From the NCBI GenBank assembly GCA_041397525.1, contig JAWKWL010000007.1, positions 1-64,000 on the forward strand: a stretch of 64,000 nucleotides of DNA, given 5' to 3'. This document shows, in pieces, positions 18,258 to 26,569 of the stretch (positions are counted from its first letter, which is position 1; every line of letters begins with the position of its first letter). The position numbers and the translations under genes are program-made. The notes under the pieces were generated by a model. That model was given only the letters and a program-made list of their open reading frames with translations, did no database searches and was not told the origin of the DNA. This DNA comes from BOKV01 sp041397525 (GTDB lineage Bacteria > Pseudomonadota > Alphaproteobacteria > Rhizobiales > Rhizobiaceae).

Positions 18258-19100
18258 TCAATCCGCTTCGAGAAAAGTCTCAATGAGCTCGATGGTGCAA
18301 GGATCCGCAAGGGTTGGTGCATGGCCGAAACCCGCGAGCTGGTGATACGCGCTCGAAGGTTGTCGCCTGATCATCTCCACCGCAACTGTCTGCGGCAGCA
18401 CGTCGGATGTTTCACCGCGCAACAACATGATCCTGGCGTCCAGCCCGTCCCATTGCGGCCAGCAATCGAGGTCGGACCTGTGCAGCGTGAACTGCGTGAT
18501 GATCTGTGGGTCATAATGCACAGTGACCTTGCCGCCGTCGGTACGTCGCACGGATGTGTCGCTCATCCGCCGCCAGAATGCAGGCGTGTTGTCCCCAAAC
18601 GGCGTGTAAATGGTCCTGAGCCAGGTTTCCAACTCGCCGATTGTCGAAAAGACCGGCGGATTGCCCACATAATCGGCTATCCGCGTTGAAGCTTCCAGCG
18701 GAATGCTCGGTCCAATGTCATTGACGACAAGGTGGCTGATGCGACCTTTGAGCGGTCCGGCAGCCAGCGTCACCCCCAGCAATCCACCCATCGAGGTTCC
18801 GATCCAGCGCAACTCGCGGATGGCGTAGTGATCGAGAATGGCCTCGGCATGATCGCCATAGGCTGCATAGGAATAGTCCTTCGAAACATCAATCGCCCAG
18901 GACGAAAGCCCGCGACCCAGCGTGTCCGGCGCCAGCACGAAATAGCGCGCGCTGAGCGCCCCTGCCAACTCGTCGAAGTCGCGCCCTGTACGCGCCAGGC
19001 CATGCCATAGGATCACTGCCGGATTGCCCCGGTCTCCCCATTCGCTGACATGAAGCTCATGCGCACTGCAGCGCACATATTGCGAGCGTGGCTGCATCAT
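18258..19100 (-). CDS. Alpha/beta hydrolase
   Basis: 280 residues from the ATG at 19100, which overlaps the stop of the livM-type gene (ATGA), so it is co-translated with the ABC transporter. Alpha/beta hydrolase features: oxyanion motif ILWHGLARTGRDFD near residue 30, nucleophile elbow WIGTSMGGLLGV near residue 103 (GxSxG with Ser), and a C-terminal His in GFGHAPTLADP. Enzymes of this fold hydrolyse esters, amides, lactones or C-C bonds. Because it is last in a five-gene uptake operon, it probably acts on the imported compound, which would then be an ester or amide rather than a free branched-chain amino acid. The specific substrate is unknown. Confidence 0.88.
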   Translation of the reverse strand: MMQPRSQYVRCSAHELHVSEWGDRGNPAVILWHGLARTGRDFDELAGALSARYFVLAPDTLGRGLSSWAIDVSKDYSYAAYGDHAEAILDHYAIRELRWIGTSMGGLLGVTLAAGPLKGRISHLVVNDIGPSIPLEASTRIADYVGNPPVFSTIGELETWLRTIYTPFGDNTPAFWRRMSDTSVRRTDGGKVTVHYDPQIITQFTLHRSDLDCWPQWDGLDARIMLLRGETSDVLPQTVAVEMIRRQPSSAYHQLAGFGHAPTLADPCTIELIETFLEAD

Positions 19101-20200
19101 TTGTGCGCCCCCTTCCTCATCAGGGTTCCCGCAATTCCGGCAGGAAAGAAATAGACAAGCAGGATGAAAAGGATGCCGAGCCACAACAGCCATCTGTCAG
19201 GATTGAGCAGGTTCGGCACCAGGGGCAGGAACGAAGTTGCGCTCGCGGCCGCCTCCATCAGGTCCTTGAGGAAAAACTGCGCAATGCTCATCAGTGTTGC
19301 GCCGATGACAGCACCAACCATCGTCCCCATGCCGCCAATGACCACCATCAGCAGGATGTCGATCATGATGGCAAAGGAAAGCGTGGATTCAGGCCCTGTA
19401 TATTTCAGCCACACCGCCCACACCACGCCTGCGAGTGCTGCAACGATTGCCGCGATCATGAACACCGCCGTGCGATAGGCAACGACACGGTAGCCGATCG
19501 CTTCAGCCCGCATCTCGTTTTCGCGAATGGCCTCCAGAACGGTTCCCAGCGGCGAACGGACAATCCGCACCAGGAACCAGTACAGGACCAGGCAGGAGAG
19601 AAAGACGAAATAGTAAGCGGCAATCTTTCCGTCCATGGAAACGCCCATGATCTTCAGCACCTTGCCGTCGTCCCCCAAGATCAGCTTGGTCGCCGGCTTG
19701 AACAGTTTCGGCGCGGAATAGACAATGCCATCCTCGCCGCCGGTAAAGTCCGAAAACTGCGACACCAGAACAAGCATCACAGACGCAGCGGCAAGCGTTA
19801 CCATGGCAAAGAAGATTGCCTTTACCCTTAGTGAAAGAATGCCGATCAGCACCGCCAGCACCGCAGCACACAGGACGCCCAGCCCTCCCCCGACAAAGAC
19901 TGAACCCCAATGCGGACCTGAATTCTTCAGCGCGATTGCAGCGCCATAGGCACCCATTCCGAAGAACATTGTATGGGCGAAGGAAACGATGCCGGTATAT
20001 CCGATCAGCAGGTTATAACTTGCTGCCAGCACGATAAAGATGCAAATGCGCGCCGCGACCTGGCCGGAGCGAACATCCAGGAACAGGAATGGCGCAAAGG
20101 CGAGCGCCAGTGCAATTGCCAGCGCAATTGCATAAACCACCATCCGGCCCTTGCGTGCAGGATCACTGGCGGGAGCTGAAATGAGTTCGCCGTCCGTCAT
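19097..20200 (-). CDS. livM: Branched-chain amino acid-type ABC transporter permease (LivM)
   Basis: 367 residues from the ATG at 20200, which has TAGGA eight bases upstream; an ATG 9 bp earlier is also in frame. About nine to ten hydrophobic helices are present. SYNLLIGYTGIVSFAHTMFFG near residue 65 and the GGMGTMVGAVIGATL loop near residue 290 are the characteristic LivM/LivH motifs. The protein forms the membrane channel with LivH. It follows the livH-type gene by 10 bp and overlaps the hydrolase start. Family members also carry urea, short amides and aromatic acids, so the name describes the family, not the substrate. Confidence 0.92.
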   Translation of the reverse strand: MTDGELISAPASDPARKGRMVVYAIALAIALALAFAPFLFLDVRSGQVAARICIFIVLAASYNLLIGYTGIVSFAHTMFFGMGAYGAAIALKNSGPHWGSVFVGGGLGVLCAAVLAVLIGILSLRVKAIFFAMVTLAAASVMLVLVSQFSDFTGGEDGIVYSAPKLFKPATKLILGDDGKVLKIMGVSMDGKIAAYYFVFLSCLVLYWFLVRIVRSPLGTVLEAIRENEMRAEAIGYRVVAYRTAVFMIAAIVAALAGVVWAVWLKYTGPESTLSFAIMIDILLMVVIGGMGTMVGAVIGATLMSIAQFFLKDLMEAAASATSFLPLVPNLLNPDRWLLWLGILFILLVYFFPAGIAGTLMRKGAHK

Positions 20201-20210
20201 GGCCAACATC

Positions 20211-21215
20211 CTATCGCTTCAGGGCCGGGCGCAGGCCCCAGGGCCGCCATAGCAGGATTGCCATCATCAGCAGCATGTTGGAGGCAAGCGACAGCTTGGG
20301 AAAGATGAAGGCGACATAATTGCCGAGCAGGCCCACGAGCAAGGCTCCCAGCAGAGAACCTTCGATGGAGCCGAGCCCGCCGATGATGACGACGATAAAG
20401 ACGAGGATCATCACTTCGCTGCCAAGAGCGCCCGTGATCAGGCCCTGATAACCGCCCCACATGGCCCCGCCCATTGCCGCCAGTGCAGAACCGACCATGA
20501 AGACAAGGACGAAGACCCTCTCGATCCTGAAACCGAGTGCCTCCACCATTTCCCGGTTTTCAACCCCTGCCCGGATCAGCAGTCCCAGACGCGTGCGGTT
20601 GAGCACCAGCTTGAGGACAATGAAAACCGCAAGGCCAAGGAAAAACGCAAAGATGCGGTAGATCTCGATGGCGATGTCACCAATGATCCAGGATCCGTCG
20701 AGAATTGCCGGTCGCGGCACGGCAACCGGATTGCCACCCCAAATCGCCAGCACGATCTGCTCCGACACGATGAGCGCTCCGATGGTAATCAGTATCTGGC
20801 GCAGATGGTCCCCATAGACCGGCTTGATGACTACCCTTTCAAAAAACAGGCCGGCGAAAAGCCCGAAACCGGTCGCGGCTGCGATCGCTGCAAACAGCGC
20901 CAGAAAATTCAGCGTGACGGAGTCAGCGCCTACCCAGGCGGCAAGTGCCGCAAGTACCGAGGCACCAATGAAGGCACCAAAGGAAATGAATGCAGAATGG
21001 CCGAAATTCAGCACATCCATCAGGCCGAATACGAGGCTCAAGCCAGAAGCCATCAGGAAGATCATCATCCCCATGGCAAGCCCCGCCACGGTCAGCGTCA
21101 CCCATGTCGAGGTCGATCCGACCAGCGGCAGGGCAATGATCATCAACAGGACCGGCAGCGCATTCACCCCGCCTACCCTGTCGAACCATTCCGCCGGTTT
21201 TGCCGGTAATGCCAT
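20211..21215 (-). CDS. livH: Branched-chain amino acid-type ABC transporter permease (LivH)
   Basis: 334 residues from the ATG at 21215, with TAGGAG six bases upstream; an in-frame TTG at 21221 overlaps that site and is less likely. Hydrophobic throughout, with SLVFGLMDVLNFGHSAFIS near residue 60 and IIGGLGSIEGSLLGALLVG near residue 285, the two motifs shared with LivM. It forms a heterodimeric channel with LivM and is energised by LivF and LivG. It lies 9 bp after the livF-type stop within the order K-G-F-H-M-hydrolase. Confidence 0.92.
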   Translation of the reverse strand: MALPAKPAEWFDRVGGVNALPVLLMIIALPLVGSTSTWVTLTVAGLAMGMMIFLMASGLSLVFGLMDVLNFGHSAFISFGAFIGASVLAALAAWVGADSVTLNFLALFAAIAAATGFGLFAGLFFERVVIKPVYGDHLRQILITIGALIVSEQIVLAIWGGNPVAVPRPAILDGSWIIGDIAIEIYRIFAFFLGLAVFIVLKLVLNRTRLGLLIRAGVENREMVEALGFRIERVFVLVFMVGSALAAMGGAMWGGYQGLITGALGSEVMILVFIVVIIGGLGSIEGSLLGALLVGLLGNYVAFIFPKLSLASNMLLMMAILLWRPWGLRPALKR

Positions 21216-21224
21216 TGTCAACTC

Positions 21225-21947
21225 CTACTGCTGCGCATCGAGCGACAGGCTCAGCAGGCGCGTCTGCAGTTCCGTGTCTTCAACGAGACCGGTCATGCTG
21301 CCTGAATGAACGATGTGGCCATCCTCGATCACCGAGACCCCGGTGCCGAGCGACGAGGCAAACTGGAAATTTTGCTCCACCAGAAGGATGGTGCAATCGC
21401 GAGCGATCTCGCTGAAGGCATCGATCATCGCCCGGATGATTGCCGGTGCCAGCCCCTTGGTCGGCTCGTCGATCAGGATCAGTTCGCGCGGTTCGATGAT
21501 GGCACGCGAGATGGCCAGCATCTGCTTCTGTCCACCCGATAACGCCCATGCAGGCTTGTCCCAGAAGGTTTTGACAGCCGGAAACAGCGTGAATATCCGA
21601 TCCAGCCGGTCGGAATCAAAAACGCCGGAATGCGAGGCGAGACGCATGTTCTCTGCAACCGTCAGGCCACCGAATATCCCCATATTCTCTGGCACATAGG
21701 CAACGCCAAGCCGGGCAATGTCGGCAGTATGCATCGCCGTAATGTCGTGATGGCGAAAAACGATCGCGCCTTTTCTGGCGCGCCACAGCCCCATTACGGT
21801 CCGCAATGTGGTGGTCTTGCCCGCACCGTTGCGGCCAAGCAAGACATAGACGCCGCCTTCAGGCACCTTGAGGTTCACGCCGCGCAGGATCTGGTATTGG
21901 GCAATGTCGGTATGCACATCATCAAGGCGCAGGATGGGATCGCTCAT
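21225..21947 (-). CDS. livF: Branched-chain amino acid-type ABC transporter ATP-binding protein (LivF)
   Basis: 240 residues, the usual LivF length. Walker A is GRNGAGKTT (about residue 38), the ABC signature ALSGGQKQML (about 137) and Walker B ELILIDEPTKGLAP (about 155), with the H-loop area reduced to LLVEQNF. Its start overlaps the livG-type stop in an ATGA arrangement. It hydrolyses ATP at the cytoplasmic face to drive uptake through LivH/LivM. Confidence 0.94.
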   Translation of the reverse strand: MSDPILRLDDVHTDIAQYQILRGVNLKVPEGGVYVLLGRNGAGKTTTLRTVMGLWRARKGAIVFRHHDITAMHTADIARLGVAYVPENMGIFGGLTVAENMRLASHSGVFDSDRLDRIFTLFPAVKTFWDKPAWALSGGQKQMLAISRAIIEPRELILIDEPTKGLAPAIIRAMIDAFSEIARDCTILLVEQNFQFASSLGTGVSVIEDGHIVHSGSMTGLVEDTELQTRLLSLSLDAQQ

Positions 21948-22711
21948 GCCGCCTCTCCCGCCGGAATGCCGAGATAGATCTCGCGCACGATTTCACTGGC
22001 CATCACCATTTCAGGAGCGCCATCGGCGACCTGTTCGCCATTGTGCAGGACGATGATCCGGTCAGCCAGCGCCCGCACCACATCCATCTTGTGCTCGACC
22101 AGCAGCACCGTCTTGGAACGGTCTTTTCGGATCGTGTCGATCAGTTCGAGGATCACCGGAGCCTCGTCGGCACTCATTCCAGCCGTCGGCTCGTCGAACA
22201 TGAAAATCTCTGGCTCCATCGCCAGCAGCAATGCCACTTCAAGCTTGCGTTGGTCACCATGCGGAAGTGCCGCTGCTGGCAGTCCAGCAACACCTGCAAG
22301 CCGCGCGGTTTCGAGATGCGCCCGCGCGATTTCCGAGATTTCGCGATAGGCCGCAGCGGGACGGAACAGGCGCGGTCCGGTGCCGCGCTTCGCCTGCACC
22401 GCAAGCCGGACATTCTCGAAAACGCTGAGGCCGGGAAACAGGTTGGTCAACTGGAAGGCGCGACCGATGCCGCGTTTGGCGCGTGCCGAAGGGGCAAGCG
22501 CGGTAATGTCCTCGCCCCGCAGCAGGATGTTGCCCTCGCTGGGCTTCAATTGCCCGGAGACGAGATTGAACCAGGTTGTCTTGCCGGCACCGTTGGGCCC
22601 CACAATCACCGTCAGCTCGCCCGGACGGAAGCTGCACGAGACATTGTTGACGGCGACATGGCCACCGAAGCGGATGGTGAGCCCACGGGTCTCAAGGGAT
22701 GGGGATGTCAT
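21944..22711 (-). CDS. livG: Branched-chain amino acid-type ABC transporter ATP-binding protein (LivG)
   Basis: 255 residues from the ATG at 22711; an upstream ATG at 22777 would start inside the hairpin between this gene and the receptor gene, so it is not preferred. Walker A GPNGAGKTTW, a signature of the LPHGDQRKLEVA form (a variant common in LivG proteins) and Walker B EIFMFDEPTAGMS are all present, with the C-terminal EIYLG tail typical of LivG. It pairs with LivF. Confidence 0.93.
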   Translation of the reverse strand: MTSPSLETRGLTIRFGGHVAVNNVSCSFRPGELTVIVGPNGAGKTTWFNLVSGQLKPSEGNILLRGEDITALAPSARAKRGIGRAFQLTNLFPGLSVFENVRLAVQAKRGTGPRLFRPAAAYREISEIARAHLETARLAGVAGLPAAALPHGDQRKLEVALLLAMEPEIFMFDEPTAGMSADEAPVILELIDTIRKDRSKTVLLVEHKMDVVRALADRIIVLHNGEQVADGAPEMVMASEIVREIYLGIPAGEAA

Positions 22712-22765
22712 CACGTGAATGCCCCTTGCGGGAGAAAGTCGTTCTGATGGCGCAGCAGTAACCGG

Positions 22766-22795
22766 CCTGCCGGACACGACCTTGTGCCCGGCAGG
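22766..22795 (-). promoter_or_regulatory. Intra-operon hairpin between receptor and livG-type genes
   Basis: Arms 22766-22777 and 22784-22795 pair over 12 bp with one mismatch and a 6-nt loop. No T-run follows in the minus direction, so it is not a classic terminator. Such hairpins after a binding-protein gene often protect the upstream mRNA and give more receptor than permease; that role is inferred. Confidence 0.6.
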
Positions 22796-22810
22796 TTCGC
22801 AAGCCTTCAG

Positions 22811-24016
22811 TTATTGCTGGTTGTTGCGGCCAATCGGAATATCCATTTCGTCTGGCTTGATCTCGCGGACAAGCTCGGGAATGGCCCATTTAACATTGTC
22901 GTCCACCTTGATCTTGAAATGGTACATCGACTGAAGCGCCTGATGGTCTTCCGGACGGAAGGTCATGGTACCCTTCGGCGTTTCCCAGCTCATGCCTTCC
23001 ATGGTCGAGATCAGTGTTTCGGTATCCCAGTTGTCAGCGGTTTCAAGCGCCTTGGCAACTGCGAGCGCTGCTGCCATGCCACCGGCGGTGAAGAAATCCG
23101 GCGGTGCGTCAAAGCGCTTCTGGTGCTCGACAACGAGCCAGTCGTTGATCTCGTTCTTCGGCGCTTCATAGTAGTAGTAGATCGCACCTTCCATGCCCGG
23201 AACCCGCTTGTAGGTCGGCAAAACCGCCAGGATGTGACCCCCTGTCGAAATCTCGATGCCGAACCGGGACGGATCCATGCCGCTCAGCGCACCCATCGGG
23301 TCACCGGAACCAGCCACATAGATCAGGATCACCTTGCGGCCCGGTCTGTCCTTGAGCGCATTGAACAGGCGTTCGCCGACCGCGGTATAGTCCGTGGTCT
23401 TGAGCGGCACATATTCCTCCGCCACGACGGTTGCACCACTTCCCTCCAGCGCCTTCTTGAAGGCAGCGATGCCGTCTTTGCCGAATGCATAGTCTTCGGC
23501 AAGCGTGGCTACCGAAAAGTTCGCATCCGGCTTCAGGGCCAGTGCCTGCGCCTGCATGTCCATTGACGAGTTGCGCGAGGTCTTGAAGACATAGCGGTTG
23601 GAATCAGGTCCGGTCAGGGAATCGGCAACCGCTGGTTCAACCAGCAGGATCTTCTCATTCTCAGCGGCAATCGGCAGCATTGCTGTGGTGACACCCGAAG
23701 AGGTGCCGCCGACGGCAAGTATCACATCGTCATCGCCATAGGCTTCTGCCAGCACCGAACGCGCAACATCGGGCTTGAACTGGGTGTCCTTCTCGATCAC
23801 CTCGATCTTCTTGCCCTTGATCATCATTGTGCCCTTGGTGGCATATTCCAGGCCCATGTTGAAACCGGTTGTCGTCTGCTTCGAGAAAGCCTCGAATGGC
23901 GAACCTGAAAGGCCGTGAACCAGCGCGATGCGGGCAGTCTCCTGCGCCAGCGTCGACCCTGCCAGTCCGCTGGCGAGCACGCAGGTCGTGGCGAGCATTG
24001 CTAGAATGCGTCTCAT
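22811..24016 (-). CDS. ABC transporter substrate-binding protein (branched-chain amino acid/amide family)
   Basis: 401 residues with a signal peptide (MRRILAMLATTCVLASGLAG, cleavage near TLA-QE). The body is a type I periplasmic-binding fold of the peripla_BP_6 family: IALVHGLSGSPFEAFSKQT, VGGTSSGVTTAMLPIAAEN near residue 105, and an ATLAEDYAFGKDG hinge strand near 172. First gene of the K-G-F-H-M-hydrolase operon. The divergent PAS-LuxR gene begins 150 bp away and may control it. The ligand could be an amino acid, amide, ester or aromatic acid; the alpha/beta hydrolase in the operon argues for a hydrolysable compound. Confidence 0.9.
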   Translation of the reverse strand: MRRILAMLATTCVLASGLAGSTLAQETARIALVHGLSGSPFEAFSKQTTTGFNMGLEYATKGTMMIKGKKIEVIEKDTQFKPDVARSVLAEAYGDDDVILAVGGTSSGVTTAMLPIAAENEKILLVEPAVADSLTGPDSNRYVFKTSRNSSMDMQAQALALKPDANFSVATLAEDYAFGKDGIAAFKKALEGSGATVVAEEYVPLKTTDYTAVGERLFNALKDRPGRKVILIYVAGSGDPMGALSGMDPSRFGIEISTGGHILAVLPTYKRVPGMEGAIYYYYEAPKNEINDWLVVEHQKRFDAPPDFFTAGGMAAALAVAKALETADNWDTETLISTMEGMSWETPKGTMTFRPEDHQALQSMYHFKIKVDDNVKWAIPELVREIKPDEMDIPIGRNNQQ

Positions 24017-24165
24017 GATTATTCCTCCATGATGGCAGCTGCCGCGATTTCCTCACACCCACAGCCGCAATAAATCGCTCCTGCACCGGTTTCGCTTTCC
24101 GGCACGCAAGTACGCAGCTACTATCCGCCGACAACCGGTTTCATGGCAATATCGTAGAATCACGC

Positions 24166-24738
24166 ATGGGCAGCAGGCCAACCATCGATCAGCTCGACCT
24201 TCTGGCGTTTCGCAATGCGCCGGTCGGGATTGTCATGACCGAGAACCGGATTATCCGCACCTGCAACCCGGCCTTTGCCGCCATGTTCGGATACGAGCCC
24301 GATCAATTGCGCGACCAGTCCTTTGCCATCCTCTATCCCACTTACGAGGAGTTTGTCCGCATTCGCGATGTCGGGGTCGTGCCGCTTCGTGAAAAAGGGC
24401 GCTACTCGGATGAGCGCATCATGGCGCGCTCCGACGGCTCGCTGTTCTGGTGCAGGGTACGCGGCATGACGCTGACCCATAGTGGTGATCCGCTCGACAA
24501 GGCGGTATGGAGTTTTGCTGACCTCTCGCACGAGCGCCCCGTCATGCGGCTCACCACGCGCGAGCGCCAGATCGTCATGCATCTGGGTGAAGGCAAGACC
24601 AGCAAGGAAATTGCGCGCATCATCGGCATTTCGCCCAGAACCATCGAGACCTATCGCGCAAAACTGCTGAAGAAATTCAAGTCATCCAATGTGGCCGAAC
24701 TGCTGGGCAGGCTGGGCGGAATGCCCCAGCTCGATTAG
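24166..24738 (+). CDS. PAS domain-containing LuxR-type transcriptional regulator
   Basis: 190 residues. An N-terminal PAS domain (about 8-120; PVGIVMTENRIIRTCNPAF, then RSDGSLFWCRVRGM) is followed by a LuxR-type helix-turn-helix (about 127-185; LTTRERQIVMHLGEGKTSKEI, SPRTIETYRAKL). No receiver domain and no histidine kinase are beside it, so it probably senses a small ligand directly or works as an adaptor. It is divergent from the Liv-type operon, suggesting it controls uptake of the same compound. The ATG has no clear ribosome binding site. Confidence 0.88.
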   Translation: MGSRPTIDQLDLLAFRNAPVGIVMTENRIIRTCNPAFAAMFGYEPDQLRDQSFAILYPTYEEFVRIRDVGVVPLREKGRYSDERIMARSDGSLFWCRVRGMTLTHSGDPLDKAVWSFADLSHERPVMRLTTRERQIVMHLGEGKTSKEIARIIGISPRTIETYRAKLLKKFKSSNVAELLGRLGGMPQLD

Positions 24739-24759
24739 GCCAGCTGACTGTTTGCATAC

Positions 24760-25881
24760 TCACGCCAATGCAAGCCGTGACAACTGATGAAGACATGCGG
24801 CCAGTTGATCCAGTTCGATATATTCATCCGGCGTATGCGCCTGTTCCATGTTTCCGGGGCCCATGACTATCACCGGCAGCCCGGCTTCGTGATAGATTCC
24901 TGCCTCGGTCGCTGCAGCCATTGGCAACAGCGAAGCTGCAATGGAGGCTGCAATGCATTCCTGCGCGAATACGTTGTTTGCATCTGTGTGAAAGCCTGGA
25001 AACACCGCATTTTCGCTCAGATGAACCGCTGCCTCCGGCACCCTGTCGCGCTGCGGTGCCAGTAACCGCTCTGCCTCACTCCGAAAGTCATCGGTTAGTT
25101 CTTCAATATCCTCATGGGGCGACAGCCTGATGTCCCATTCGAACCGGCAGTGCTCGGCAATGATGTTGTTGGCAGTCCCACCCATGATGGTACCGATGGA
25201 ATGCGTCGTGGCATCAGGGCTGAAAATCCTGGCTGAGCGGTTGTCGATCCACGCAATGAGATGGGCCGCGAGTGCCGTGGCACTTAGCCCGAGCTCAGGC
25301 ATGCTGGCATGGGCGGACCTGCCCTTGACTTCCACCTCCCAGGTGAACGAAGCCCTGTGCCGGTTGACCGGTTGCAGGCAGGTCGGTTCCCCTATCAGCA
25401 CGCCACGCGGCACAGGCAGGTTTTGTGCAACAAAACCAGCCAGACTGACCGCTGACTGGCAAGTCGTCTCCTCGTCGCCGGAAAGGGCAAGGTGCAATGG
25501 CCGCTCAAGACCGCGGCTTGCTGCATGTTCCATCATGGTGATTGCGCAAGCGACAAAACCTTTCATGTCGGCAGTGCCGCGACCGAATGCCCTGCTGCCA
25601 TCGAGGCGCAGCCGGAACGGATCGCTGGTCCAGTTCTGACCCTCTGCGCTGACAACATCGGCATGGCCGGAAAGAACCAGCCCTCCCGGGATGCCGGGAC
25701 CGGTGCTCGCCACCAGACCTTCGCAGTCGCCTGAGGGAGACGGCACGATTGCAACACGGCACCCCGCTGCCTCGAGCCGTGACCGCACATAGCTCAGCCA
25801 CTCCCGGTTGGCTTGCCCCGGCACGGACGCAATGGCGACGAGATCATCAAGTATTGCCAGTGTTTGCGACAAATCCACCAT
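24760..25881 (-). CDS. M20 family deacetylase (ArgE/acetylornithine deacetylase-like)
   Basis: 373 residues. Metal and catalytic motifs of the M20 peptidases: LSGHADVV (His, then catalytic Asp), RGTADMKG (bridging Asp), SGDEET (general-base Glu), LIGEPT and a C-terminal HTPDEYIE with the last metal His. The dimerisation domain sits at about 170-290 (RGSAHASMPELG type). ArgE-like enzymes remove acyl groups from N-acyl amino acids. It lies in a run with a GntR regulator and a Rieske oxygenase rather than with arginine genes, so it probably deacylates a compound imported by the nearby polar amino acid transporter. Confidence 0.88.
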   Translation of the reverse strand: MVDLSQTLAILDDLVAIASVPGQANREWLSYVRSRLEAAGCRVAIVPSPSGDCEGLVASTGPGIPGGLVLSGHADVVSAEGQNWTSDPFRLRLDGSRAFGRGTADMKGFVACAITMMEHAASRGLERPLHLALSGDEETTCQSAVSLAGFVAQNLPVPRGVLIGEPTCLQPVNRHRASFTWEVEVKGRSAHASMPELGLSATALAAHLIAWIDNRSARIFSPDATTHSIGTIMGGTANNIIAEHCRFEWDIRLSPHEDIEELTDDFRSEAERLLAPQRDRVPEAAVHLSENAVFPGFHTDANNVFAQECIAASIAASLLPMAAATEAGIYHEAGLPVIVMGPGNMEQAHTPDEYIELDQLAACLHQLSRLALA

Positions 25882-25911
25882 GCTTCAGACAGGCTCCCTA
25901 CCCCTGCAATG

Positions 25912-26559
25912 CTACCGCGTATAATGCTCCGCGCCCCAGCCTATGTCGCGCAGCATCTCACGCCGCAGGGTGGCCACGTCCCTTGTCTCAAGGGCAGCAA
26001 CCATTGCAAGATGCTGCCGGTTCCAACTGGCGTCATATCCGTCAAGTTGCATGCCGCGGCGAAGGGAAGGCCCGGTCTGCATCCACAGCTGCTCGATCAC
26101 GGCGATCATGTCGGCACTGCCGCACTGCTCGTAGACCAGGAAATGGAAAATGCGGTTTTGGCGCATGTACTCGTCGAGATTGCCAGCTTCCAGCGCCTTT
26201 CCCATCACCTGCGCCGCGGAACGCAGTCCGGGCAGGATCGTTGGCGAAATCCGGGGCAAGGCCAGGGCAGCCGCTTCGCATTCCAGCAATGCCCGCAGAT
26301 TGAACAGGTCTACAGCGCGTTTGTCGCTCAGGTCAGGCACGATGTAGGATTTCTTGGCGCTGCCCTCCAGCACCCGTTCGGACGCCAGACGCTTCAACGC
26401 CTCCCGAACCGGTGAGGCACCGGCTCCAGTCTTTGCGGACAATGAGCGTATGGAGAGCTTCTGACCCGGCAGCAACGCGCCCGTCATCAACTCGAATTTC
26501 AGCCTGCCATAAACTATCTCGGCCTGTGTTGGTTCGCTGTCTTGCTGGAGCAGGCTCAT
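25912..26559 (-). CDS. GntR family (FCD) transcriptional regulator
   Basis: 215 residues. N-terminal winged helix (about 12-75; LLPGQKLSIRSLSAKTGAG, SPVREALKRLASERV) and C-terminal FCD effector domain (about 85-205), in which FHFLVYEQCGS and a later Asn/His pair supply the usual metal-binding histidines. It starts 11 bp after the Rieske stop and ends 30 bp before the deacetylase, so the three form an operon. The two palindromes at 27751 and 27848 in the Rieske promoter region are its likely operators. Confidence 0.9.
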   Translation of the reverse strand: MSLLQQDSEPTQAEIVYGRLKFELMTGALLPGQKLSIRSLSAKTGAGASPVREALKRLASERVLEGSAKKSYIVPDLSDKRAVDLFNLRALLECEAAALALPRISPTILPGLRSAAQVMGKALEAGNLDEYMRQNRIFHFLVYEQCGSADMIAVIEQLWMQTGPSLRRGMQLDGYDASWNRQHLAMVAALETRDVATLRREMLRDIGWGAEHYTR

Positions 26560-26569
26560 GCGCGCTGTT

